Of a DNA stretch of 5,600 nt, positions 1 through 4,949 are shown piece after piece. The stretch lies in contig JAQXFT010000053.1 of assembly GCA_029005335.1 (NCBI GenBank), forward strand, positions 1 to 5,600, given 5' to 3'. The notes beneath the pieces were generated by a model. That model saw only the letters and a list, made by a program, of their open reading frames with translations. It had not been told where the DNA came from and ran no database searches. The translations under genes were made by a program, and so were the position numbers. The first letter of the stretch is position 1; the number at the start of each line of letters is the position of its first letter. This stretch comes from Oscillospiraceae bacterium (GTDB lineage: Bacteria > Bacillota > Clostridia > Oscillospirales > Ruminococcaceae).

Positions 1-746
1 CCGGCAATTTTACCGCTTTTCAGAGCGTCAAGAAGTGATTCGCTTTCAATAAGTCCGCCTCTTGAAGTATTGATTATATAAACACTGTCTTTCATTTTTG
101 AAAATGAATCAGCATTAAGAATATGTCTTGATTCCGGAGTCAGCGGACAGTGAAGCGATATTATATCGCTTTTTTTGTAAAGTGTATCAAGGTCAGTATA
201 TTCAAAATCGAAATTTTCAATCGGATATGGGTCGTATGCCAGAATATTCATTCCGAATCCCTTACAGATTTTTATAAAAATTCTTCCTATCTGTCCTGTA
301 CCGATAATTCCGGCAGTTTTACCGTTGAGGTCAAATCCCTGCAAGCCGTTTATAGAAAAATTAAATTCACGTGTGCGGTTGTATGCCTTGTTGATTTTAC
401 GGTTGAGGCAGAGAAACAATGCCATAGCGTGTTCTGCAACGGCATATGGAGAATATACAGGAACTCTTAAAACCGGAATTTTATTTCCTATGGCTTTGAA
501 ATCTATATTATTGTAGCCCGAACATCTCATCGCAACAGCTTTTACATTGTATTTTATAAGCTTCTGAACTGTATCAGAATCAATATTATCATTTACAAAT
601 GCAATTACAGCATCAAAGCCCTTGCAGAGAATGGCTGTATCAGAATTGAGCTTGTCCTCAAAATATGTTATTTCAAAGCTTTTATCAAGCCTGTCAAACC
701 ATTTTTTATCATAAGGCTTTGTATCAAAAAAAGCAACCCTTTTCAT
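1..746 (-). CDS. ldhA: D-lactate dehydrogenase, NAD-dependent (3' end outside window)
   Basis: Fermentative cytoplasmic enzyme that reduces pyruvate to D-lactate with NADH, regenerating NAD+. The minus strand is open from the ATG at 746 to the window edge, giving 248 residues of a family usually about 330 long. Visible motifs are MRCSGYNNID (73-82) and VPVYSPYAVAEHA (95-107) of the substrate domain, the Rossmann motif GTGQIG (149-154), the NAD-selecting Asp172 in AYDPYP, SLHCPLTPE (197-205), and NTSRGG (226-231), whose Arg229 should be the substrate-binding catalytic arginine. The later Glu and the catalytic His lie beyond position 1. The sequence follows E. coli LdhA from memory almost block by block, which favours D-lactate over other 2-hydroxyacid dehydrogenases. 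The start is supported by AGGAGATGA about 12 bases upstream. The gene is divergent from the zinc ribbon-LRR gene. Nothing suggests decay; it is cut only by the window. Confidence 0.9.
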   Translation of the reverse strand, partial: MKRVAFFDTKPYDKKWFDRLDKSFEITYFEDKLNSDTAILCKGFDAVIAFVNDNIDSDTVQKLIKYNVKAVAMRCSGYNNIDFKAIGNKIPVLRVPVYSPYAVAEHAMALFLCLNRKINKAYNRTREFNFSINGLQGFDLNGKTAGIIGTGQIGRIFIKICKGFGMNILAYDPYPIENFDFEYTDLDTLYKKSDIISLHCPLTPESRHILNADSFSKMKDSVYIINTSRGGLIESESLLDALKSGKIA

Positions 747-784
747 ATTAAAAAATCATCTCCTGAAAAATATTTATCAAAGCT

Positions 785-813
785 ATTATATACCGGTTTA
801 AAGTGATTATCCA
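785..813 (-). promoter_or_regulatory. Sigma-A promoter for ldhA
   Basis: On the minus strand, TGGATA (813-808) and a perfect TATAAT (790-785) are separated by 17 bases, giving a transcript start near 778 and a leader of about 30 bases. A 5-bp inverted repeat, CCGGT (793-797) and ACCGG (815-819), lies across the spacer and -35 and could be an operator. Its regulator is unknown, and it does not match the Rex consensus. Confidence 0.65.
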
Positions 814-897
814 CACCGGATTTCTGCATTTGTAAACGAAAATATACCTGTTTAAAAATTTTTTTGAATATTTTTGACGATTTTATCTTTCCAGCTA

Positions 898-926
898 TTG
901 ACTTTTTTTTGGTAAAATGCTATAAT
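898..926 (+). promoter_or_regulatory. Strong sigma-A promoter for the zinc ribbon-LRR gene
   Basis: TTGACT (898-903) and TATAAT (921-926) are spaced by exactly 17 bases, one mismatch from the full consensus. Transcription should start near 933, leaving a leader of about 90 bases. This placement rules out the in-frame ATG at 864 as the translation start of the downstream gene. Confidence 0.85.
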
Positions 927-959
927 GTTATAAAATATGCTATAAAGTCAGAGAGAAGT

Positions 960-1007
960 ACAGAGCAGAACCTTTTCCGGTATTGCTCTGTTATATCTCC
1001 GGTATTG
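960..1007 (+). other. Leader hairpin and direct repeat in the 5' UTR
   Basis: ACAGAGCA (960-967) pairs perfectly with TGCTCTGT (984-991). Inside, ACC (970-972) can pair with GGT (979-981) across a 2x2 internal loop. The ten-base word TCCGGTATTG occurs at 976-985, in the hairpin, and again at 998-1007, just before the ribosome site. No U-tract follows, so this is not an ordinary terminator. It may be an RNA-level control or mRNA-stability element, but it matches no riboswitch class I know. Confidence 0.45.
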
Positions 1008-1010
1008 ATT

Positions 1011-1019
1011 GAGGAGGGG
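1011..1019 (+). promoter_or_regulatory. Ribosome binding site that fixes the start at 1026
   Basis: GAGGAGGGG contains AGGAGG (1012-1017), eight bases before the ATG at 1026. The alternative in-frame ATG at 864 lies upstream of the promoter and has no ribosome site, so 1026 is the start. Confidence 0.9.
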
Positions 1020-1025
1020 ATTTTT

Positions 1026-2060
1026 ATGCTCTGCAAACAGTGCAGAACAGAACTTAAACAGGGTGCAACAGTGTGTCCGGTGTGCAAGACTCCTGTGCCA
1101 AGAACTATACCCGGATTTGAGTATACAAATGGTGTAAAGCAGTCTCTGAAATCACTTGTGGATAATTATGGCACTGAAATCCTGAGTGATACAACAAAAT
1201 TTATTTCTTTTCTTAACGACTATCTGCCGGAATATGAAAAGGAACGCCGTCTGATAAAAAATGTCATGAGCAACGGCGTAATAAAAAATATGCTCGAAGA
1301 AAATAATCACGAAATCGCTATAATGAAGGCAAAGGAATATATGACCAATGAGCTTTTTCTTTCAGAAAATGCGTGCGAATTTGTTATAGAATGCTTTGCT
1401 TTTGTGCTTGGCTGGGTATATGTTCCCACAGCTTCAGATGAAAGCTCGGCAGCTGCTCCTGAGCCGGCAGCTCCTCCGGCAGCTCCTGAACCTGTCGACC
1501 TCGTTATGCCTTCAAATCCAAAGGAATTCAAGCCCTTTGATGCATTTAAATACAAGCTGAAGCGAAATGTTGAAATACCGTTCGGATATACTTCAATAGC
1601 AAGCTTCTGCTTCGACGGATTCGGATTTATGAGAGCTTTGAAAATGCCGGAATCTGTTCTGACAATAGGTGAATATGCCTTTTCAGACTGCAAGAGACTG
1701 AAAACAGTAGAACTGCCCTCAAGCCTGAGAATTATAAAGAAATCAGCTTTCAGCTCATGCGTTAATCTCAATGCGATAAAAATTCCTGAGGGAATCGTCG
1801 CTATCGAAGAAGGCACTTTCTCATTCTGCCACAGCCTCGAAATTGTAGAGCTTCCGTCCACAATAAGCAGTATAGGAAATGAAGCTTTTTCAGGCTGTGA
1901 AAGCCTCAGAAATATTTTTATTCCGGAAAGTGTAAAGTTTATAGGTGAAAATGTATTCACCTTCTGCCCTCAGCTTACTATAAAATGCTATGAAAATTCA
2001 TATGCACACAGATTCTGTTCCGGTGCAGGTCTCGATTTTGAAACAGTTAAAAAATATTAA
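1026..2060 (+). CDS. Zinc ribbon protein with BspA-type leucine-rich repeats
   Basis: A protein of 344 residues. It opens with a zinc ribbon, CKQC (3-6) and CPVC (17-20), with no signal peptide, so it is probably cytoplasmic. A mostly helical, charged region (about 35-130) follows, then an Ala/Pro-rich linker (about 135-158). About six LRR_5 (BspA/TpLRR) repeats of 23 residues run from about 187 to 320, each built as I-x-x-x-A-F-x-x-C-x-x-L followed by I-x-[IL]-P-x-S/G-[IV]. The end has the KCYENSYAHRFC pattern common in terminal repeats of this family. BspA repeats usually mediate protein or surface binding. The ribbon is of the DUF2116/zinc-ribbon_2 sort common in Firmicutes regulators and scaffolds. 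The true function is unknown; a binding or scaffold protein is my inference. It has its own promoter, and I see no terminator after it. Confidence 0.85.
   Translation: MLCKQCRTELKQGATVCPVCKTPVPRTIPGFEYTNGVKQSLKSLVDNYGTEILSDTTKFISFLNDYLPEYEKERRLIKNVMSNGVIKNMLEENNHEIAIMKAKEYMTNELFLSENACEFVIECFAFVLGWVYVPTASDESSAAAPEPAAPPAAPEPVDLVMPSNPKEFKPFDAFKYKLKRNVEIPFGYTSIASFCFDGFGFMRALKMPESVLTIGEYAFSDCKRLKTVELPSSLRIIKKSAFSSCVNLNAIKIPEGIVAIEEGTFSFCHSLEIVELPSTISSIGNEAFSGCESLRNIFIPESVKFIGENVFTFCPQLTIKCYENSYAHRFCSGAGLDFETVKKY
1464..1487 (+). repeat. Tandem 12-base repeat encoding the Pro-Ala linker
   Basis: CCGGCAGCTCCT occurs twice back to back (1464-1475 and 1476-1487), with a degenerate copy just upstream (about 1447-1460). 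It encodes Pro-Ala-Ala-Pro units of the hinge between the helical region and the LRRs. The unit is a multiple of three, so copy-number slippage would change hinge length without breaking the frame. Confidence 0.7.
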
Positions 2061-2102
2061 AATAAATGTCAATAAAAATTCTGTGGAAGGAGATGCTAAA
2101 CT

Positions 2103-2132
2103 GGAGGTGAAAATATGGACAAATGTGTATAA
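2103..2132 (+). other. Orphan ribosome site with a five-codon ORF
   Basis: GGAGGTGA (2103-2110) stands four bases before an ATG at 2115, an excellent translation start, but the frame reads M-D-K-C-V-stop (2115-2132). A second SD-like AAGGAGA lies at 2087-2093. No gene follows for 500 bases. I read it as the initiation region of a gene that has been separated from its body, most likely the phosphoglycerate mutase gene at 2616. A small leader peptide is the other option. Confidence 0.45.
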
Positions 2133-2159
2133 ATGTTGACAAATATATTCAGATAGAAA

Positions 2160-2185
2160 AGAATATCATCATGATGCGATATTCT
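2160..2185. repeat. Perfect 8-bp inverted repeat, possible left-end hairpin of the IS remnant
   Basis: AGAATATC (2160-2167) and GATATTCT (2178-2185) are perfect reverse complements around a ten-base loop that contains the palindrome ATCATGAT (2168-2175). No U-tract follows on either strand, so it is a poor terminator. Elements of the IS200/IS605 group carry a subterminal hairpin near each end. This one sits about 400 bases before the hairpin at 2569-2600 and could be the left partner. That pairing is inferred. Confidence 0.4.
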
Positions 2186-2405
2186 CCTGACACAAGCGGA
2201 TAGTTTAACAGATTTTATATCCGAAGATACCAGAAATTACGATAGCCATGGTATAGTTTGTGCTGACTTTACAGCAGGCGGAACTGCGGAAATAAAGCCC
2301 TTGTCGGTTGAAATATTACGGCATAACAAAAGGATAAGACCTTGTGGGTGCAGTTGGTCAATGGTAAAATCCCGAAAACCAAGGGTAAAAAACAATTTTT
2401 TATGA
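2175..2405 (+). other. Open stretch without a start codon, unrecognised remnant
   Basis: One plus frame is open for 76 codons after the TGA at 2172 and ends at the TGA at 2403-2405. It has no ATG before 2361 and no ribosome site, so it is not an intact gene. Its translation includes FTAGGTAEIKPLSVEIL, which vaguely recalls the variable tails of TnpB proteins, but I cannot assign it. The opposite-strand frame over the same DNA (2452-2237) also lacks family features. It probably belongs to the decayed element that continues to 2600. Confidence 0.25.
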
Positions 2406-2465
2406 AAGGAGAAAGCTACTTGAGAAAATTTACAGTATGCACAGAAACGCATCTGTAAATATGTA

Positions 2466-2504
2466 CCGTAGGCTATACGGGAATTTACGCCTGTGGACTG
2501 TACA
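2466..2504 (+). other. Possible omega-RNA-like folded segment
   Basis: CCGTA (2466-2470) pairs with TACGG (2476-2480) over a five-base loop. TGTAC (2462-2466) can pair with GTACA (2500-2504), and AGGC (2470-2473) can pair with GCCT (2489-2492), giving competing or pseudoknotted folds. Dense pairing inside the tnpB 3' end is expected of an omega RNA, but none of these stems is long, and no transcript is shown. Confidence 0.25.
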
Positions 2505-2568
2505 AGAACTTGTTAGTAGATGGTGACTTTATCATTATCCAAAGCATACAGGTTGAAGCAGGAATTTT

Positions 2569-2600
2569 CTCAATATGGGTATTTTTGTCCATATTTTGAG
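2569..2600 (+). repeat. Right-end hairpin of the IS200/IS605-type remnant
   Basis: CTCAATATGG (2569-2578) pairs with CCATATTTTGAG (2589-2600): ten base pairs with a two-base T bulge and a ten-base loop. It follows directly after the GAAGCAGGAATTTT tail of the tnpB remnant, as right-end hairpins do. It ends 15 bases before the start codon at 2616, so it would sit in that gene's mRNA leader. No U-run follows, so it is not an obvious terminator. Confidence 0.55.
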
Positions 2601-2615
2601 TAGCAGATAATTTTT

Positions 2616-3821
2616 ATGAAGTACCTTGTTATGCTGTGCGACGGAATGGCAGATTATCCGGTAGAATCGCTTGGCGGAAAAACTCCTCTCGAAGCTGCTG
2701 AAACTCCCTGCATGGACAGACTTGCAAAGGATTCCGAAGTAGGTCTTGTAAAGACTGTTATGGACGGTATGAAGCCCGGAAGTGACGTTGCAAACCTTTC
2801 TGTACTCGGATATGACCCCAAAATTTATTATACCGGACGTTCTCCGCTTGAAGCCGGAAGTATCGGTATTGATATGAAGGATACAGATGTATCTCTGAGA
2901 TGTAACCTTGTAACACTTTCAGATGAGCCGGATTATGAAGATAAAACTATAATCGATTACTGTGCCGGAGATATTTCCACTTCTGATGCAAAAATACTTG
3001 TTGATTATCTTGCTGAACACCTCAACAATGATGAATTTAAGCTCTATAATGGTGTAAGCTACCGCCATTGCCTTATCTGGAATAACGGTACTATGGATAT
3101 AGCTCCTCTCACACCTCCACATGATATTACAGGCAAACCCATAAAGGAATATGTTCCGAAAAATCCGAACGCTTCAAAGCTCTATGAGCTTATGAAGAAA
3201 TCATATGAGCTTCTCAAAGACCACCCGCTCAATAAGGAAAGAATCGCAAAGGGACTCCGCCCTGCGAACAGTATGTGGCTCTGGGGAGAAGGTAAGCGTG
3301 CAAATCTTGATGATTTCAAAGGAAAATACGGCGTTAAGGGTTCAATGATTTCCGCAGTAGACCTGCTCAAAGGAATAGGCAAATTCTCAAATATGAACGT
3401 TGTGAATGTTGAAGGTGCTACAGGATATATTGATACAAACTTCAAAGGCAAGGCTGATGCTGCAATAAAGGAATTTGAAAACGGTCAGGACTTCGTATAT
3501 ATTCACGTTGAAGCTCCTGATGAATGCGGTCACAGAAACGAAACTGAAAACAAGGTAAAATCAATTTCGCTTATTGATAAGCTTATACTTTCACCGGTAG
3601 TTGAGGCTCTGGAAAAAATGGGGGATTTCAAGGTGCTTGTAACTCCTGACCACCCCACACCTCTTTCACTTAAAACACATACAAATGACCCTGTCCCTTA
3701 TATGATTTATGACAGCCGTGAAAAAAAATCAGGTACAGATTCATATAACGAAAAAAATGCAGCATCAACCGGTATATACATTTCAGAGGGCTACAGCCTT
3801 ATGAAAGAGTTTCTCAGATAA
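2616..3821 (+). CDS. apgM: Cofactor-independent phosphoglycerate mutase, archaeal type (or homoserine kinase)
   Basis: A full-length (401 residues) alkaline-phosphatase-superfamily metalloenzyme of the ApgM branch, normally about 400 long. It would interconvert 3- and 2-phosphoglycerate without 2,3-bisphosphoglycerate. Metal and catalytic residues are visible: Asp9 in MLCDGMADYPV, the phospho-accepting Ser56 in PGSDVANLS, Asp302 and His306 in APDECGHRNE, Asp345 and His346 in TPDHP, and His355 in KTHTND. All are intact. Bacterial members of this branch have been proposed, and in Bacteroides genetically supported, as homoserine kinases of threonine synthesis; the window shows no thr genes to decide. 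The start is set by the conserved MKYLVMLCDGMADYPV opening. Oddly, no Shine-Dalgarno lies within 12 bases upstream, and an IS remnant abuts the start. A bidirectional terminator follows. Confidence 0.9.
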   Translation: MKYLVMLCDGMADYPVESLGGKTPLEAAETPCMDRLAKDSEVGLVKTVMDGMKPGSDVANLSVLGYDPKIYYTGRSPLEAGSIGIDMKDTDVSLRCNLVTLSDEPDYEDKTIIDYCAGDISTSDAKILVDYLAEHLNNDEFKLYNGVSYRHCLIWNNGTMDIAPLTPPHDITGKPIKEYVPKNPNASKLYELMKKSYELLKDHPLNKERIAKGLRPANSMWLWGEGKRANLDDFKGKYGVKGSMISAVDLLKGIGKFSNMNVVNVEGATGYIDTNFKGKADAAIKEFENGQDFVYIHVEAPDECGHRNETENKVKSISLIDKLILSPVVEALEKMGDFKVLVTPDHPTPLSLKTHTNDPVPYMIYDSREKKSGTDSYNEKNAASTGIYISEGYSLMKEFLR

Positions 3822-3828
3822 AAAAATC

Positions 3829-3854
3829 AAGTCCCTGTCTTAATGCAGGGACTT
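3829..3854. terminator. Bidirectional intrinsic terminator between convergent genes
   Basis: AAGTCCCTG (3829-3837) and CAGGGACTT (3846-3854) form a perfect nine-base-pair stem with an eight-base loop. An A-run (3820-3826) lies on one side and a T-run (3853-3858) on the other, so it works in both directions: for the mutase gene on plus and the PAP2 gene on minus. On the minus strand the first arm is coding, because it carries the last codons (Lys-Ser-Leu) of the PAP2 protein. Confidence 0.9.
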
Positions 3855-4418
3855 TTTTCCTTTGCGTTTTTCTTTTATAATCCTGTCCGCCTTGTTTACA
3901 ATTTTTTCTGATGAAAAAGCTGAAAAAATACCAATCAAAGCTCCGGCTGCTACATCTGTAGTATAGTGTACTCCCAGATATACACGTGATATTGCTATCA
4001 GTATTCCGATTGTAAAGCCTGTAACGCCGTATTTTTTCGGAAGATTTCTGAGCATTGCAAGTCCGCAGCCTATTGAGCTTGTGGCATGACCTGACGGGAA
4101 AGACCAGTCCTCAGGCTTGTTTATAAGAGGAAACAGCTCCTCTATAGCGTGAAATGGTCTTATGCGGTGAACGCTGTTTTTCAGCACAAGGTTAGTTATC
4201 AGAAGCCCCAGTGAAAGTGTGACTGCCATTATAAGAGCTGTTTTCGCATACTTTTTACTTAATGTAAGTATCAGTATCATCAAAATCCAGAAAATTCCTA
4301 TATCTCCCAGATGCGTTACAGCTTTCATAATTGTGTCAGTATTTGCATTTCTCAGGTTTTCCTGAATATAGAGCAGAATATCTTCATCAATATTCAGAAG
4401 TGTATCAAAAAAATCCAT
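3840..4418 (-). CDS. PAP2-family membrane phosphatase (undecaprenyl-PP or lipid phosphatase type)
   Basis: A 192-residue integral membrane protein of the type 2 phosphatidic acid phosphatase superfamily, which hydrolyses lipid phosphates or isoprenoid diphosphates at the outer membrane face. All three signature motifs are present: K-x6-RP (Lys80, Arg87, Pro88), PSGH (108-111) and SR-x5-H (144-151, Arg145 and the nucleophile His151), followed by Asp155. Hydrophobic segments lie near 40-54, 60-79, 112-124, 133-149 and 156-168; there is no cleavable signal. The basic tail (KEKRKGKK) should be cytoplasmic. The start at 4418 has AGGGGG six bases upstream. Substrate cannot be told from sequence: recycling of undecaprenyl pyrophosphate (BcrC/PgpB-like) is the commonest role for bacterial proteins of this size. 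It has its own promoter and overlaps its terminator hairpin. Confidence 0.88.
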   Translation of the reverse strand: MDFFDTLLNIDEDILLYIQENLRNANTDTIMKAVTHLGDIGIFWILMILILTLSKKYAKTALIMAVTLSLGLLITNLVLKNSVHRIRPFHAIEELFPLINKPEDWSFPSGHATSSIGCGLAMLRNLPKKYGVTGFTIGILIAISRVYLGVHYTTDVAAGALIGIFSAFSSEKIVNKADRIIKEKRKGKKSLH

Positions 4419-4452
4419 ATAAATCCCCCTGTATGTAATATCATAATATCAT

Positions 4453-4481
4453 ATTATATCATGTTTTTATGATTATTACAA
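4453..4481 (-). promoter_or_regulatory. Sigma-A promoter for the PAP2 gene
   Basis: On the minus strand, TTGTAA (4481-4476) and a perfect TATAAT (4458-4453) are separated by 17 bases. The predicted start near 4446 leaves a leader of about 28 bases with the AGGGGG ribosome site. This makes the PAP2 gene a separate unit from the DUF1292 gene upstream of it. Confidence 0.6.
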
Positions 4482-4513
4482 TATCAGAGGGAAAAATTTT
4501 TTAAGAATTTTTA

Positions 4514-4816
4514 TCAGTCTTCAAAATCAAAATCGGCATTGCGTCTTTTGAACTCATCAAAAATCTCATACAGAAGGTCTTCTTTGTCGATGGACAGAAA
4601 TTCATCTTCATCTTCGCCGTGTATGACTTCAAGGATAACGACTTCATCATCGCTTTCTTCATATGGAAGAAGAACGGTATAATTTTTTCCTTTGTATTCA
4701 AAGGCATCAAGGATTTCAAAGTGAACTTCTTCACCGTTGTCATCAAGCAGAGTTATAACAGGATTTTCTTCCTCATATTCATCATTGGCATCAGGAGTAT
4801 AAAATTCATCATTCAT
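4514..4816 (-). CDS. DUF1292 family small acidic protein
   Basis: A 100-residue, very acidic soluble protein of the DUF1292 (YrzB-like) family found across Firmicutes. The family core is seen as ITLLDDNGEEVHFEILDAF (about 21-39), then YKGKNYTVLLPYEE (41-54) and EVVILEV (58-64). A Glu/Asp-rich central tract (67-72) and an acidic C-terminus (DFDFED) complete it. Function is not known; in other Firmicutes these genes often lie near ruvX (yrrK), but not here. No cysteine motif, signal peptide or membrane segment is present. AGAGGTC about six bases upstream of the ATG supports the start. Downstream, an AT-only hairpin (4492-4498 with 4506-4512) is the only terminator candidate and is weak. Confidence 0.85.
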   Translation of the reverse strand: MNDEFYTPDANDEYEEENPVITLLDDNGEEVHFEILDAFEYKGKNYTVLLPYEESDDEVVILEVIHGEDEDEFLSIDKEDLLYEIFDEFKRRNADFDFED

Positions 4817-4850
4817 AAATATGACCTCTTTCTCAGATATTATTTGTAAT

Positions 4851-4879
4851 ATTATAACATATTATATCTCTGATGTCAA
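4851..4879 (-). promoter_or_regulatory. Consensus sigma-A promoter for the DUF1292 gene
   Basis: On the minus strand, TTGACA (4879-4874) and TATAAT (4856-4851) are both perfect and 17 bases apart. This is the strongest promoter in the window and implies high constitutive expression of the small protein. Transcription should start near 4844, giving a leader of about 28 bases. Confidence 0.88.
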
Positions 4880-4913
4880 TAGCATTTTTGTAATTTTTAT
4901 ATAAAATATCAAA

Positions 4914-4936
4914 GGCGGATAAATAATATATCCGCC
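4914..4936 (-). terminator. Intrinsic terminator of the dockerin gene
   Basis: GGCGGATA (4914-4921) and TATCCGCC (4929-4936) form a perfect eight-base-pair stem with a seven-base loop, 13 bases after the stop codon of the dockerin gene. On the minus strand it is followed by TTTGATATTTTATAT, a broken U-rich tract. It separates the dockerin gene from the DUF1292 promoter. Confidence 0.8.
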
Positions 4937-4949
4937 CTGTAATTATTGA

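Larger units (their letters stand above)
2437..2600 (+). mobile_element. Decayed 3' end of an IS200/IS605-family tnpB
   Basis: Three plus frames over the same short region each recall C-terminal tails of TnpB, the RuvC-like RNA-guided nuclease of IS200/IS605 elements. One frame (2437-2526) reads HRNASVN near its start, resembling the final RuvC motif HDRDxNAxxN with the catalytic Asp missing. A second (2468-2497) reads VGYTGIYACG, like the common GTTGINACG tail. A third reads TPVDC (2487-2501), then two TAG stops, then LKQEF (2553-2567), the usual last residues of these proteins. The DNA GAAGCAGGAAT (2555-2565) followed at once by a hairpin is the usual right end of such elements and, in live copies, the 3' scaffold of the omega RNA. 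Most of tnpB is absent. Identification is from remembered family patterns, so moderate. Confidence 0.5.

Noticed and set aside
150..516. Plus-strand frames at 150-470 and 325-516
   Set aside because: They lie antisense within the ldhA coding sequence, which shows all family motifs on the minus strand.
829..854. Rex-like redox operator (TTTGTAAAC ... GTTTAAA) upstream of ldhA
   Set aside because: Arms of only five paired bases (833-837 with 850-854), 12 bases apart, do not fit the compact Rex palindrome.
864..1025. In-frame upstream extension of the zinc ribbon-LRR gene starting at the ATG at 864
   Set aside because: It begins upstream of the near-consensus promoter at 898-926, has no ribosome site, and its translation looks like random AT-rich sequence. 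The AGGAGG at 1012-1017 sets the start at 1026.
1307..1960. 217-codon open frame on the minus strand inside the LRR gene
   Set aside because: It is a mirror of the repetitive LRR codons, with no ribosome site and no recognisable domain. The plus-strand protein has clear repeats.
2136..2166. TTGACA at 2136-2141 as a promoter
   Set aside because: No acceptable -10 hexamer lies 16-18 bases downstream; the best AT-rich word (GAATAT) is at 19 bases and a poor match.
2237..2452. 71-codon minus-strand frame in the intergenic region
   Set aside because: It has no convincing ribosome site or family feature and lies opposite the tnpB-like remnant.
2569..2600. Hairpin before the mutase gene as an intrinsic terminator
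   Set aside because: Ten pairs with a bulge, mostly A-T, and no U-run after the stem. Its context after GAAGCAGGAAT fits an element end better.
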